NCBI RefSeq assembly: GCF_040298565.1
Contig: NZ_JBEPAK010000002.1
Span: forward strand, 62,001-126,000
Source: Kitasatospora sp040298565
GTDB lineage: Bacteria > Actinomycetota > Actinomycetes > Streptomycetales > Streptomycetaceae
Length of the DNA: 64,000 nucleotides
Reading direction: 5' to 3'
Positions 44,739 to 53,834 of the stretch are shown piece by piece (the first letter of the stretch is position 1; each line of letters opens with the position of its first letter). Under the pieces are notes generated by a model. It did no database searches. It was not told the origin of the DNA and saw nothing but the letters and a program-made list of their open reading frames with translations. A program made the translations under genes and the position numbers.

Positions 44739-46589
44739 ATGATCGACACAGTTCACGGGAGGGGCCCGGCAGGGTGCGCTCAACGCGTACCCCCGGGCCC
44801 CGTCTCGTCCCCCCGTATCCCCCCTTGGCCCTCCGAGCGCAACGACGCGCCTCCAGACCACCAGGAGACCGCCATCACCGCATCCGACCCCGTCCCCCTG
44901 CGCAAGGACGGCACCCCCAGCGCGGGGACGGCGACACCGGCCGTCGAACTGCGCGGCATCACCAAGCGCTTCCCCGGTGTCGTGGCCAACCACGACATCA
45001 ACCTCACCGTCCGCACCGGCACCGTGCACGCCCTGATGGGCGAGAACGGCGCCGGCAAGTCGACGCTGATGAAGATCCTCTACGGCATGCAGAAGCCGGA
45101 CGAGGGCACCATCGCGATCAACGGCGAGCAGTGCGAGTTCCACACCCCGGGCGACGCCATCGCCCGCGGCATCGGCATGGTGCACCAGCACTTCATGCTG
45201 GCCGACAACCTCACGGTGCTGGAGAACGTCGTCCTCGGCGGCGAGAAGCTCCACGGCATCGGCGCCAAGGCGAAGGCGAAGATCAAGGAGATCTCCGACC
45301 AGTACGGGCTGGGCGTGCGCCCGGACGCCCTGGTCGAGGACCTCGGCGTCGCCGACCGCCAGCGCGTCGAGATCCTCAAGGTGCTGTACCGCGGCGCCAA
45401 GATCCTCATCCTCGACGAGCCCACGGCCGTGCTGGTCCCGCAGGAGGTCGACGCGCTGTTCGACAACCTGCGCGAACTCAAGTCCGAGGGCGTCACCGTC
45501 ATCTTCATCTCGCACAAGCTGCACGAGGTGCTCGCCGTGGCCGACGCGATCAGCGTCATCCGGCGCGGCACCACGGTCGGCGACGCCGACCCCAAGGCCG
45601 TCACCGCCCGGCAGCTCGCCGAGATGATGGTCGGCGCCGAGCTGCCCTCCCCGGAGAGCCGCGAGTCGACCGTCACCACGACCGAGATGCTCAAGGTCGA
45701 GAACCTGCGGATCGCCAAGACCGACGCCGAGGGCATCGAGCGCGTCGTCCTGGACGACATCTCGCTGCGCATCCACAAGGGCGAGATCCTCGGCATCGCC
45801 GGTGTCGAGGGCAACGGCCAGGCCGAGCTGGTCGAGGCCATCATGGGCATGCTGCCGCTGGACGGCGGCAGCGTCACCCTGGACGGCAAGGACCTCTCCG
45901 GCACGCTGACCCGCGCCCGCCGCGAGGCCGGCATCGGCTACATCCCCGAGGACCGCCACAGGCACGGCCTGCTGCTGGAGGCCCCGCTCTGGGAGAACCG
46001 CATCCTCGGCCACGTGACCGAGGCGCCCAACTCCAGCGGTGCGCTGCTCAAGCCCACCGCCGCGCGCGAGGACACCTGGCGGATCGTCAAGGAGTACGAC
46101 GTCCGCACCCCCGGCATCGAGGTCACCGCGGCCTCGCTCTCCGGCGGCAACCAGCAGAAGCTGATCATCGGCCGCGAGATGAGCCACCAGCCCAAGCTGC
46201 TGATCGCCGCCCACCCGACCCGCGGTGTGGACGTCGGCGCGCAGGCGCAGATCTGGGAGCACATCCGGTCCGCGCAGCGCGAGGGCCTGGCCGTCCTGCT
46301 GATCTCCGCCGACCTGGACGAGCTGATCGGCCTCTCCGACACCATCCGGGTCATCTACCGCGGCCGTCTGGTCGCCGACGCCGACCCGGCCACCGTCACC
46401 GCCGAGGACCTCGGCACCGCGATGACCGGTGCCGCCGCCGGCCACATCGAGTCCGACCCGGAGGCCGTCGAGGAGTTCCACGCGACCCTCGCCGAGGGCA
46501 CCGGGGCCGAGGACGCCGACGCCGAGGGCACCGACGCCGAGGGCACCGACCCGTCCGACACCGCCGACGACCCGCAGGCGGGGGAGTAA
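44739..46589 (+). CDS. Nucleoside ABC transporter ATP-binding protein (start uncertain)
   Basis: 616 residues from the only in-frame ATG. Two ABC domains: the first has GENGAGKST, RQRVEILK in place of LSGGQ and ILILDEPTA. The second has a degenerate Walker A (GVEGNGQAE), LSGGNQQKLIIGRE and AAHPTRGVD, as is usual for BMP-type importers. An acidic DAEGT-repeat tail follows. The first 45 residues are Pro-rich and unlike the family. ATC 44874 (giving ITASDPVPLRK, 571 residues) has AGGAG 6 bases upstream and is probably the true initiation site. Confidence 0.9.
   Translation: MIDTVHGRGPAGCAQRVPPGPVSSPRIPPWPSERNDAPPDHQETAITASDPVPLRKDGTPSAGTATPAVELRGITKRFPGVVANHDINLTVRTGTVHALMGENGAGKSTLMKILYGMQKPDEGTIAINGEQCEFHTPGDAIARGIGMVHQHFMLADNLTVLENVVLGGEKLHGIGAKAKAKIKEISDQYGLGVRPDALVEDLGVADRQRVEILKVLYRGAKILILDEPTAVLVPQEVDALFDNLRELKSEGVTVIFISHKLHEVLAVADAISVIRRGTTVGDADPKAVTARQLAEMMVGAELPSPESRESTVTTTEMLKVENLRIAKTDAEGIERVVLDDISLRIHKGEILGIAGVEGNGQAELVEAIMGMLPLDGGSVTLDGKDLSGTLTRARREAGIGYIPEDRHRHGLLLEAPLWENRILGHVTEAPNSSGALLKPTAAREDTWRIVKEYDVRTPGIEVTAASLSGGNQQKLIIGREMSHQPKLLIAAHPTRGVDVGAQAQIWEHIRSAQREGLAVLLISADLDELIGLSDTIRVIYRGRLVADADPATVTAEDLGTAMTGAAAGHIESDPEAVEEFHATLAEGTGAEDADAEGTDAEGTDPSDTADDPQAGE
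44761..44801 (+). promoter_or_regulatory. Stem-loop between binding-protein and ATPase genes
   Basis: 9-bp arms GGGGCCCGG (44761-44769) and CCGGGCCCC (44793-44801) with a 23-base loop. Such hairpins commonly lower expression of transporter genes relative to the binding protein or protect the upstream mRNA. If translation starts at 44874, the hairpin is in untranslated RNA. Confidence 0.45.
44863..44867 (+). promoter_or_regulatory. Ribosome binding site pointing to an ATC start
   Basis: AGGAG, 6 bases before ATC 44874. ATG 44739 has only a weak GGTGG. No GTG or TTG lies in frame between them. Confidence 0.6.
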
Positions 46590-46592
46590 CCA

Positions 46593-47747
46593 ATGACCAG
46601 TCCCAACCCCGCCGCGAAGCCCAGCCTGGCGCAGCGGATCAGCGGTGAGCGGATCGTGCTCGCACTGGCCGCGCCGGTGCTCGCGGTCGTGCTGTCCGTC
46701 GCGATCTGCTCCGTCCTGCTGGCGACCTCGGGCAAGAACCCGTTCGACGCGTGGAACGTGATGATCACGTACGCCACCAAGTCGGACGGCCAGGTGCTGA
46801 TCCTCAATCGGGCCACCACCTACTACCTCGCCGCCGCGGCCGCCGCGTTCGGGTTCCGGATGAACCTGTTCAACATCGGCGTCGAGGGCCAGTACAAGGT
46901 CGCGGCGCTGTTCGCGGCGTACATCGGCGCCCAGGTCGACCTGCCGGCGATCATCCAGATCCCGCTGCTGCTGGTCACCGCCATGCTGGCCGGCGGCCTC
47001 TACGCGAGCATCGCCGGTCTGCTGAAGGTCTACCGCGGTGTCAGCGAGGTCATCTCGACCATCATGCTGAACGCGATCGCGGTCTCCATCGTCGGTCTGC
47101 TGCTCGTCCCCGGCGTCTTCGCGCCGAAGGTGAGCGGCACCAGCAACTCGATCCAGACCGAGCCGGTCTCCGAGTCCAGCCACTTCTTCACCATCCCCAC
47201 CGCGGGTGGCGACCTCTGGGGCTTCCTCTTCATCGCCGTCCTGGTGGGTGTGCTGTTCCAGTTCACCCTGACCCGCACCCGCTTCGGCTTCGACCTGCGG
47301 GCCACCGGCCGCTCGGAGTCCGCCGCGACCGCGTCCGGCGTGAACGTCAAGCGCATGGTCGTCATCTCGATGGTGGTCTCCGGCGCGATCGCCGGTCTGA
47401 TCGGCCTGCCCGAGCTGCTGCAGAACTCGTACTACTACGGGCAGAGCTTCCAGCCGGGCCTGGGCTTCCTGGGCATCTCGATCGCCCTGCTCGGTCGCAA
47501 CAGCCCGATCGGCATGGCCTTCGCGGCGCTGCTGTTCGCGTTCCTGGACGCCACCGGCTCCCAGCTGCCGCTGAAGGGCGGGTTCCCGTTCGAGATCGTC
47601 GCGGTCATGCAGGGCACCATCGTCATCTGCGTCGTCGTCGCGTACGAGCTCGTGCGCCGCTACGGCCTGAAGCGCCAGCAGCAGAAGGTCGGCGCCCAGC
47701 TCGCCGCCCAGCTCGCGGCCACTGAGAAGAAGGAGGTGTCGGCATGA
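46593..47747 (+). CDS. Nucleoside ABC transporter permease 1
   Basis: 384 residues with 8-9 transmembrane helices of the BPD_transp_2 (LivHM-like) fold. FRMNLFNIGVEGQYKVAALFAAY is the family signature. The cytosolic coupling loop is LRATGRSESAATASGVNV. Begins 3 bp after the ATPase stop, preceded by GGGGAG. The stop overlaps permease 2 (ATGA). Confidence 0.93.
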   Translation: MTSPNPAAKPSLAQRISGERIVLALAAPVLAVVLSVAICSVLLATSGKNPFDAWNVMITYATKSDGQVLILNRATTYYLAAAAAAFGFRMNLFNIGVEGQYKVAALFAAYIGAQVDLPAIIQIPLLLVTAMLAGGLYASIAGLLKVYRGVSEVISTIMLNAIAVSIVGLLLVPGVFAPKVSGTSNSIQTEPVSESSHFFTIPTAGGDLWGFLFIAVLVGVLFQFTLTRTRFGFDLRATGRSESAATASGVNVKRMVVISMVVSGAIAGLIGLPELLQNSYYYGQSFQPGLGFLGISIALLGRNSPIGMAFAALLFAFLDATGSQLPLKGGFPFEIVAVMQGTIVICVVVAYELVRRYGLKRQQQKVGAQLAAQLAATEKKEVSA

Positions 47748-49009
47748 GCACGGCGACTGCCGCTCGTCCGAAGGCGCCGGGCGCGCCCGCGAAGAAGCGC
47801 AAGCTGTCCTGGCCGGTCGTCCTGCTCCTGATCGCGGGCGCCCTGGTGCTGTTCGCCGCCGTGGGCATGGTGACCGGCAACCACTCGCTGACCTCCTCCG
47901 GGCAGGTCACCGCGGCGCTCGGCTCCGCCGTGCCGATCGGCATGGCCGGTCTGGGCGGTCTCTGGTCCGAGCGGGCCGGTGTGGTCAACATCGGCCTCGA
48001 AGGCATGATGGTCGCCGGCACCTTCTGCGGCGCCTGGGCCGGCTACCTGGTCAACCCGTGGGTCGGCCTGCTGGCCGGCATGCTCGGCGGCGCGCTCGGC
48101 GGTCTGCTGCACGCGATCATCACGGTGACCTTCGGCGTCGACCACATCGTCTCCGGCGTCGGCATCAACCTGCTGATCCCCGGGATCTGCGCGTACGTCA
48201 ACCGGATCTACTACAAGGACTACATCTCGGCCGGTGCCGGTGCGAACCAGTCCCCGCCGGCGGATCCGCTGCCGTACATCACCGTTCCGGGGCTGTCCTC
48301 GGGCCTGAAGACCATCGAGAACCACCACTGGTTCCTGATCTCGGACATCGCCGGCGTGCTCGGCGGTCTGGTCACCAACCTCTCGGTGGTCGTGGTCCTG
48401 GCGGCGGTGCTGATCGTGGGCAGCTACTTCCTGCTCTGGCGGACGGTGTTCGGCCTGCGGCTGCGCTCCTGCGGTGAGAACCCGACGGCGGCCGAGTCGC
48501 TCGGCGTCAACGTCTACAAGTACAAGTACCTGGCGGTCATCGCCTCCGGCGCCTTCGCGGGCCTCGGCGGTGCGTACCTCTCGCTGGTCGCCGCGCACTT
48601 CTACAAGGACGGCCAGACCTTGGGCCGCGGCTTCATCGGCCTCGCGGCGATGATCTTCGGTAACTGGATGCCCGGCGGTCTCGCCATGGGCGCCGGTCTG
48701 TTCGGCTTCACCGACAGCCTCCAGCTGCGCGACCCGGAGTCGGTCCACGTGCTGATCCTGACGGTCTCGATCGCCATGGCGCTGCTCGCCCTGTGGCAGC
48801 TGTACCGCCGCAAGTACACCGCGACGGTGATCTCCTTCGTGGTGGCCGGCGGTCTGGGTGCCTGGTACGCGCTGACCGACGAGGTCCAGCGTCCGCTGAT
48901 CGTCGCCACGCCGTACCTGATCACCCTGGTGGTGCTCTCGCTGGCCTCGCAACGCCTGCGGATGCCCAAGGCGGACGGCCAGATCTACCGCAAGGGCCAG
49001 GGCAAGTGA
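47744..49009 (+). CDS. Nucleoside ABC transporter permease 2
   Basis: 421 residues of the same permease fold, paralogous to permease 1. Signature SERAGVVNIGLEGMMVAGTFCGAW; coupling loop LRLRSCGENPTAAESLGVNV. About ten hydrophobic segments. Overlaps permease 1 by 4 bp and the cytidine deaminase gene by 4 bp (GTGA), so binding protein, ATPase, permeases and cdd form one unit. Confidence 0.93.
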   Translation: MSTATAARPKAPGAPAKKRKLSWPVVLLLIAGALVLFAAVGMVTGNHSLTSSGQVTAALGSAVPIGMAGLGGLWSERAGVVNIGLEGMMVAGTFCGAWAGYLVNPWVGLLAGMLGGALGGLLHAIITVTFGVDHIVSGVGINLLIPGICAYVNRIYYKDYISAGAGANQSPPADPLPYITVPGLSSGLKTIENHHWFLISDIAGVLGGLVTNLSVVVVLAAVLIVGSYFLLWRTVFGLRLRSCGENPTAAESLGVNVYKYKYLAVIASGAFAGLGGAYLSLVAAHFYKDGQTLGRGFIGLAAMIFGNWMPGGLAMGAGLFGFTDSLQLRDPESVHVLILTVSIAMALLALWQLYRRKYTATVISFVVAGGLGAWYALTDEVQRPLIVATPYLITLVVLSLASQRLRMPKADGQIYRKGQGK

Positions 49010-49407
49010 CCGCCCCCGCGCCCGACGGGATCGACTGGGAGCGGCTGCGCGAGGCGGCGCGCGAGGCCATGGGCCACGCGTACGCCCCGTACAGCAGGTT
49101 CCCGGTCGGCGCTGCCGCGCTGGTCGACGACGGCCGGGTGGTCAGCGGCTGCAACGTGGAGAACGCCTCGTACGGGCTCGGCCTGTGCGCCGAGTGCGGG
49201 CTGGTGTCCGCGCTGCACGCCTCGGGCGGCGGCCGGCTGGTCGCCTTCACCTGCGTCGACGGCGCGGGCGAGCTGCTGATGCCGTGCGGGCGCTGCCGGC
49301 AGCTGCTGTACGAGCACGGCGGCCCCGATCTGCTGATCGAGCTGGCCTCGGGCGTGAAGCCGATGAGCGAGGTCCTGCCCGACGCGTTCGGGCCGGAGCG
49401 GCTCTAG
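49006..49407 (+). CDS. cdd: Cytidine deaminase
   Basis: 133 residues, homotetrameric type. Zinc site: C61-A-E63 and C94-x2-C97 (MPCGRC). Substrate motif GCNVENASYGL. Converts cytidine/deoxycytidine to uridine/deoxyuridine, feeding DeoA and salvage. GTG 49006 overlaps the permease stop. deoA lies 113 bp downstream behind its own operator. Confidence 0.95.
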   Translation: MTAPAPDGIDWERLREAAREAMGHAYAPYSRFPVGAAALVDDGRVVSGCNVENASYGLGLCAECGLVSALHASGGGRLVAFTCVDGAGELLMPCGRCRQLLYEHGGPDLLIELASGVKPMSEVLPDAFGPERL

Positions 49408-49419
49408 CCTCGATTCTTG

Positions 49420-49431
49420 TTACGCGCGTAG
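49420..49431. promoter_or_regulatory. TTACGCGCGTAG operator, deoA copy
   Basis: 11 of 12 match to CTACGCGCGTAG, 89 bp before deoA and 12 bp after cdd. TAGAGT at 49429-49434 overlaps its right arm and could be a -10; TTGACG at 49481 is another promoter-like element. The site suggests deoA can be transcribed separately from the transporter operon. Confidence 0.65.
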
Positions 49432-49520
49432 AGTGTCGCGAGTGGGCCGGAATCCGGTCATCTCGCGGCACTCTTCGCTTTTGACGCTTTTCGCTTTTAG
49501 AAACCCCACTGGGAGCACGC

Positions 49521-50798
49521 ATGGACGCCATCTCCGTCATCAGGACCAAGCGCGACCGCGGAGAGCTGAGCGACGCTCAGATCGACTGGGTCATCGACGC
49601 CTACACCCGCGGCGAGGTCGCCGACGAGCAGATGTCCGCGCTGGCCATGGCGATCCTGCTGAACGGCATGAAGCCGCGGGAGATCAGCCGCTGGACCGAG
49701 GCGATGATCCGCTCGGGCGTCCGGATGGACTTCTCCTCGCTGCCGCTGCCCACCAGCGACAAGCACTCCACCGGCGGCGTCGGCGACAAGATCACGCTCC
49801 CGCTCGCCCCGCTGGTCGCCGCCTGCGGTGCGGCCGTCCCGCAGCTGTCCGGCCGCGGCCTCGGCCACACCGGCGGCACCCTGGACAAGCTGGAGTCCAT
49901 CCCGGGCTGGCGGGCCCTGCTCTCCAACGACGAGATGATGGACGTGCTGCGCGACGCGGGCGCCGTCATCTGCGCGGCCGGCGACGGCCTCGCGCCCGCG
50001 GACAAGAAGCTCTACGCGCTGCGCGACGTCACCGGCACCGTCGAGGCGATCCCGCTGATCGCCTCCTCGATCATGTCCAAGAAGATCGCCGAGGGCACCG
50101 GCGCACTCGTCCTGGACGTCAAGGTCGGCTCGGGCGCCTTCATGAAGAACCTGGACGACGCCCGCGAGCTCGCCCGCACCATGGTCGGCCTCGGCACCAC
50201 CGCCGGCGTCAACACCGTCGCCCTGCTGACCGACATGTCCACCCCGCTCGGCCTCACCGCGGGCAACGCGCTGGAGGTCCGGGAGTCCGTCGAGGTGCTC
50301 GCGGGCGGTGGCCCGGCGGACGTCGTCGAGCTGACCCTCGCGCTCGCCCGCGAGATGCTCGCCGCGGCCGGCGTGCACGGCAAGGACCCGGCCGACGCCC
50401 TGCGGGACGGCTCCGCGATGGACCACTGGCGCCGCATGATCACCGCCCAGGGCGGCGACGTCGACGCACCGCTCCCGGTCGCCCGCGAGCAGCACGTCAT
50501 CCCGGCCCCCGCCTCCGGCGTCCTCACCGAGCTGGACGCCTACGCCGTCGGTGTCTGCGCCTGGCGCCTGGGCGCCGGTCGCGCCCGCAAGGAGGACCCG
50601 GTGCAGGCCGGCGCCGGCGTCGAGATGCACGCCAAGCCGGGCGACACCGTGGTGGCCGGCCAGCCGCTGCTGACCCTCCACACGGACACCCCGGAGCGCT
50701 ACGACTACGCCATCGAGGCGCTCAAGGACGGCATCCGGGTCTCCCCGGCTGGCACGGAGTTCACCCCGAACCCGATCGTGCTGGACCGCATCGCCTGA
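49521..50798 (+). CDS. deoA: Thymidine phosphorylase
   Basis: 425 residues, the usual length for this family. Phosphate site KHSTGGVGDK, glycine-rich SGRGLGHTGGTLDKLESIPG, then the C-terminal PYNP domain starting near residue 345. Cleaves thymidine/deoxyuridine to base and deoxyribose 1-phosphate. ATG 49521 has GGGAG upstream. The upstream palindrome at 49420 groups it with add, the transporter and purN. Confidence 0.96.
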   Translation: MDAISVIRTKRDRGELSDAQIDWVIDAYTRGEVADEQMSALAMAILLNGMKPREISRWTEAMIRSGVRMDFSSLPLPTSDKHSTGGVGDKITLPLAPLVAACGAAVPQLSGRGLGHTGGTLDKLESIPGWRALLSNDEMMDVLRDAGAVICAAGDGLAPADKKLYALRDVTGTVEAIPLIASSIMSKKIAEGTGALVLDVKVGSGAFMKNLDDARELARTMVGLGTTAGVNTVALLTDMSTPLGLTAGNALEVRESVEVLAGGGPADVVELTLALAREMLAAAGVHGKDPADALRDGSAMDHWRRMITAQGGDVDAPLPVAREQHVIPAPASGVLTELDAYAVGVCAWRLGAGRARKEDPVQAGAGVEMHAKPGDTVVAGQPLLTLHTDTPERYDYAIEALKDGIRVSPAGTEFTPNPIVLDRIA

Positions 50799-50808
50799 GT
50801 GCCCCGAG

Positions 50809-50850
50809 GTCTGCTCGCGTACGCCGGGTCAGGCGTACGTGAGCAGACCG
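50809..50850. terminator. Bidirectional terminator reaching into the Uma2 coding end
   Basis: 18-bp arms (50809-50826 with 50833-50850), 17 of 18 paired plus one G-U, and a 6-base loop. The right arm is the last codons of the convergent Uma2 gene, whose stop is at 50829-50831. Confidence 0.75.
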
Positions 50851-51383
50851 CTGGTGTCGATGGTCCAGGGGCCGACGGCGATCCTGTCGCCGAAGACGAA
50901 CTTCTCCCGGGACTCGTAGCCCGGTTCGGAATGCACGACGCCGGTGCCGGTGCGGGGATCGACGATCAGGTAGAACGGGATGCCCATGGCCGAGTAGTCG
51001 CGGACCTTGTTGCGGTAGTCGTTCTCGGGATTGGAGGCGGACACGACCTCCACCACGAGCACCACCTCGTGCGGGAGAACGGCTCGCTGCTCGCCCTCCA
51101 GGGTCGCCTCGGGGAAGACCATCAGATCCGGGTTGCGCAGCTGACCGAGTCCGGCGTCCTGCAGGTCCGCGCCGTGGTAGGCGATGTGACCCGGGTGAGT
51201 GGACGGCAGCTGGGCGTTGAGCTGTCGGGCGATGCGCAGGACGGCGAGCTCGTGGCGCTTCACCGGCGACATCATCATGACGATCTGACCGTCGGCGATC
51301 TCGATCTTCCCTATCCCCGGCACCCTCGGCAGCTGATCCGCGATCTCGAGCAGCCTGGTGTACACAGCAGGATCGATGCTCAT
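50829..51383 (-). CDS. Uma2 family protein (PD-(D/E)XK restriction-endonuclease-like)
   Basis: 184 residues. Nuclease-fold residues are visible in LRNPDLMVFPEA, VVLVVEVVSASNP and NKVRDYSAMGIPFYLIVDP. Uma2/DUF820 genes are abundant single genes in streptomycetes and their DNA target, if any, is unknown. ATG 51383 was chosen since TACACT lies 6 bases upstream (leaderless) and TTGACA overlaps the stop of the upstream MFS gene. Confidence 0.85.
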   Translation of the reverse strand: MSIDPAVYTRLLEIADQLPRVPGIGKIEIADGQIVMMMSPVKRHELAVLRIARQLNAQLPSTHPGHIAYHGADLQDAGLGQLRNPDLMVFPEATLEGEQRAVLPHEVVLVVEVVSASNPENDYRNKVRDYSAMGIPFYLIVDPRTGTGVVHSEPGYESREKFVFGDRIAVGPWTIDTSGLLTYA

Positions 51384-51408
51384 ATCCGGAGTGTATCGGC
51401 GTCCGTTG

Positions 51409-52668
51409 TCAAGCGTCCGCGACCGCACGCCTCGTGACGTGCGCCCGGTGGGTGGCGTAGAGCGTCACCGCGGCGGCCAGGGCCATGGCGGCGAGGCCGA
51501 CGGTGGCGGCGCCGGGCCAGCCGGTGGCGTGGTAGGCGTCCGCGCCGACGGTGCCGCCGAGGCTGTTGCCGAGGTAGTAGGCGATCAGGTAGAGCGCGGA
51601 GGCCTGGGCGCGCCCCTCGGTGGCGGTGCGGCCGACGGCGGAGGAGGCGGTGGCGTGGCCGGCGAAGAAGCCGGCGGTGATCAGGACCAGGCCGAGCAGC
51701 GCGCAGACCAGGGAGTCCGCGAGGGACAGCAGCAGGCCGGCCGCGGTGACGCCGATCGAGACGTACAGGGCGCCGCGCCGTCCGAGGCGGCCGGAGAGGC
51801 GGCCGGCCGCGGCGGAGGTGCCGGTGCCGACCAGGTAGACCGTGAAGATCGAGGCGGCGACCGACTCCGGCAGGTGGAACGGCGCGGAGATCAGCCGGTA
51901 GCCCACGGTGTTGTAGACCGCGCCGAACACGGCCATGAACAGCATGCCGAGCGCGTACAGCCGAACCAGCAGCGGATTGCTGAGGTGCCGTCCCACCGTA
52001 CGGGCGAGCGCACGGGCGTCCACCGGAGCCGGGGCGAAGTGCCGGGCGGCGGGGATCAGCAGCCGGAAGGCGAGCACCGCGAGCAGCGCGAGGGCGGCGG
52101 AGGCGGCCAGGCCCCAGCGCCAGCCGAGGGCGGCGGCGGTCCAGCCGGAGAGCAGGCGCCCGCCCATGCCGCCGATGCTGTTGCCGGCCACGTACAGGCC
52201 CATCGCGGAGGCCAGGGCGCTGGGGTGGACCTCCTCGGCGAGGTAGGCCATCGCGGTGGCGGGCAGTCCGGCGAGGGCGGCGCCCTGGACGACGCGCAGC
52301 GCGACCAGGGTGGTGAGGTCCGGCGCGAGCGGCAGGGCGGCGGCGAGGACCGTGGCGGTGAGGACGGAGGCCGTCATCACCGCGGTGCGGCCGTACCGGT
52401 CGGACAGCGCGCTGGCCGGCAGCAGCCCGAGGGCGAGGCCGAGGGTGGCGGCGGAGGCCGTCCAGCTGGCCTGGCCGGGGGTGAGGTCGAGGTCGGCCGA
52501 GAGGACCGGCAGCAGGCCCTGGGTCGAGTAGAGCAGGACGAAGGTCGCGATCCCGGCGGCGAACAGCGCGAGGTTGGCGCGGCGGAAGTCGCGCTGGCCG
52601 GGGCGGTGGCGGTCGTCCTGGAACGGGGCGGGGGCGGGCGCGGACGCCCTGGTATCGGCGGGCTGCAT
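51409..52668 (-). CDS. MFS transporter
   Basis: 419 residues with about twelve helices. The loop 2-3 motif ALSDRYGRTAVM marks the major facilitator superfamily; LPATAMAYLAEEVHPSALASAMG resembles the AraJ/YnfM drug-efflux group. Probably exports an unknown small molecule. Divergent from a LysR regulator 75 bp away, which probably controls it. Confidence 0.9.
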   Translation of the reverse strand: MQPADTRASAPAPAPFQDDRHRPGQRDFRRANLALFAAGIATFVLLYSTQGLLPVLSADLDLTPGQASWTASAATLGLALGLLPASALSDRYGRTAVMTASVLTATVLAAALPLAPDLTTLVALRVVQGAALAGLPATAMAYLAEEVHPSALASAMGLYVAGNSIGGMGGRLLSGWTAAALGWRWGLAASAALALLAVLAFRLLIPAARHFAPAPVDARALARTVGRHLSNPLLVRLYALGMLFMAVFGAVYNTVGYRLISAPFHLPESVAASIFTVYLVGTGTSAAAGRLSGRLGRRGALYVSIGVTAAGLLLSLADSLVCALLGLVLITAGFFAGHATASSAVGRTATEGRAQASALYLIAYYLGNSLGGTVGADAYHATGWPGAATVGLAAMALAAAVTLYATHRAHVTRRAVADA

Positions 52669-52705
52669 GCCGTCGACGGTAGGCCCGGCGCCGCTGATGC
52701 GTCCA

Positions 52706-52743
52706 ATGCATGAACAGTGGATGATCGATGCAGTGGTGCATGA
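52706..52743. promoter_or_regulatory. TGCATGA repeats between MFS and LysR genes
   Basis: TGCATGA occurs at 52707-52713 and 52737-52743, 30 bp apart, with an inverted ATGCA at 52728-52732. The layout fits a LysR-type binding region spanning the shared promoter. Confidence 0.4.
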
Positions 52744-53730
52744 GTGGAGGTGGCCGGCGGGATGGCGGCGTTCGAGGGGTCTGACGGCACGGAACAGCGG
52801 TACCGGGCGGCCGGTTTGGGGCCGGAGGAGCCGGCCGTGCTGCTGGCGCCGCGGCTGGCGCAGTTCGCCGCGGTGGCCCGGCTGGAGCACGTGACGCAGG
52901 CGGCGGCGCTGCTCGGGGTGCCGCAGCCGACGCTGTCGCGTGCGGTGGCCCGGCTGGAGGCGGACCTCGGGGTGGACCTGCTGGCCCGGCAGGGCCGGAC
53001 GGTCCGGCTGACCAGGGCGGGCCGGCTGCTGCTGGCCTCGGTGGAGCGGGCGCTGGCGGAGGTGGAGCGCGGCGCGGAGGCGGCCCGGGCGGAGGCGGAC
53101 CCGACGGCCGGACGGGTGGCCTTCGGCTTCCTGCACACGATGGGGCCGGACGCCGTCCCGGCGCTGCTGCGGGGCTTCCGGGCGGAGCACCCGCAGGTGC
53201 GGTTCCAGCTGGTGCAGGACTACGGGATGGCGATGCTGGAGCGGTTGCGGGCGGGGGAGTTGGACCTGTGCCTGGTGGCGCCGCTGCCGGACGGGCCGGC
53301 CTTCACCGCCAGGCCGCTGGACGAGCAGCGGCTGAACCTGGTGGTGCCGGCCGACCACCGGTTGGCCGGCCGGCGGCGGATCCGGCTGGCGGAGGTGGCC
53401 GAGGAGCCGTTCGTCGGGCTGGAGCAGGGCTACGGGCTGCGGGTGATCACGGACGGCTTCTGCGCCCAGGCAGGGTTCGTGCCCCGGTTGGCCTTCGAGG
53501 GCGAGGAGACCGAGACGCTGCGCGGACTGGTCGCGGCGGGGCTGGGGGTGGCGCTGCTGCCGCCCGCGCTGGTGCCGCGACCGGGGGTGGTGGAGCTGGA
53601 GGTGACCGCCCCGCGGACCCGGCGGGCGATCGGGCTGGCCTGGGCGGCCGGCCGGCCGCTGACCCCGCCGGTCGCGGCGTTCCGGGACTTCGTGCTGTCC
53701 CGTCGGGGGCGGCTGCTGCACCACGACTGA
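52744..53730 (+). CDS. LysR family transcriptional regulator
   Basis: 328 residues from GTG 52744; GTG 52750 and ATG 52762 are alternative starts. The winged HTH is LAQFAAVARLEHVTQAAALL through QPTLSRAVARLEADLGVDLL. The substrate-binding domain spans about residues 125-310. Divergent placement implies control of the MFS gene. Confidence 0.92.
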   Translation: MEVAGGMAAFEGSDGTEQRYRAAGLGPEEPAVLLAPRLAQFAAVARLEHVTQAAALLGVPQPTLSRAVARLEADLGVDLLARQGRTVRLTRAGRLLLASVERALAEVERGAEAARAEADPTAGRVAFGFLHTMGPDAVPALLRGFRAEHPQVRFQLVQDYGMAMLERLRAGELDLCLVAPLPDGPAFTARPLDEQRLNLVVPADHRLAGRRRIRLAEVAEEPFVGLEQGYGLRVITDGFCAQAGFVPRLAFEGEETETLRGLVAAGLGVALLPPALVPRPGVVELEVTAPRTRRAIGLAWAAGRPLTPPVAAFRDFVLSRRGRLLHHD

Positions 53731-53806
53731 TTGGCGGATCGTATGGACCGGGCGGTGGAATTCCGGGGCGAGTTTGGACCATTCGGTGCTGTGCGCGGTG
53801 GTCGGT

Positions 53807-53828
53807 CTACGCGCGTAGGGGCTATATT
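53807..53828 (+). promoter_or_regulatory. CTACGCGCGTAG operator and TATATT -10, add copy
   Basis: Perfect palindrome at 53807-53818, then TATATT at 53823-53828, then ATG at 53835. The operator fills the spacer between the -10 and the expected -35, the position for repression. There is no Shine-Dalgarno; transcription would start at or next to the ATG. Confidence 0.7.
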
Positions 53829-53834
53829 TCCGTA

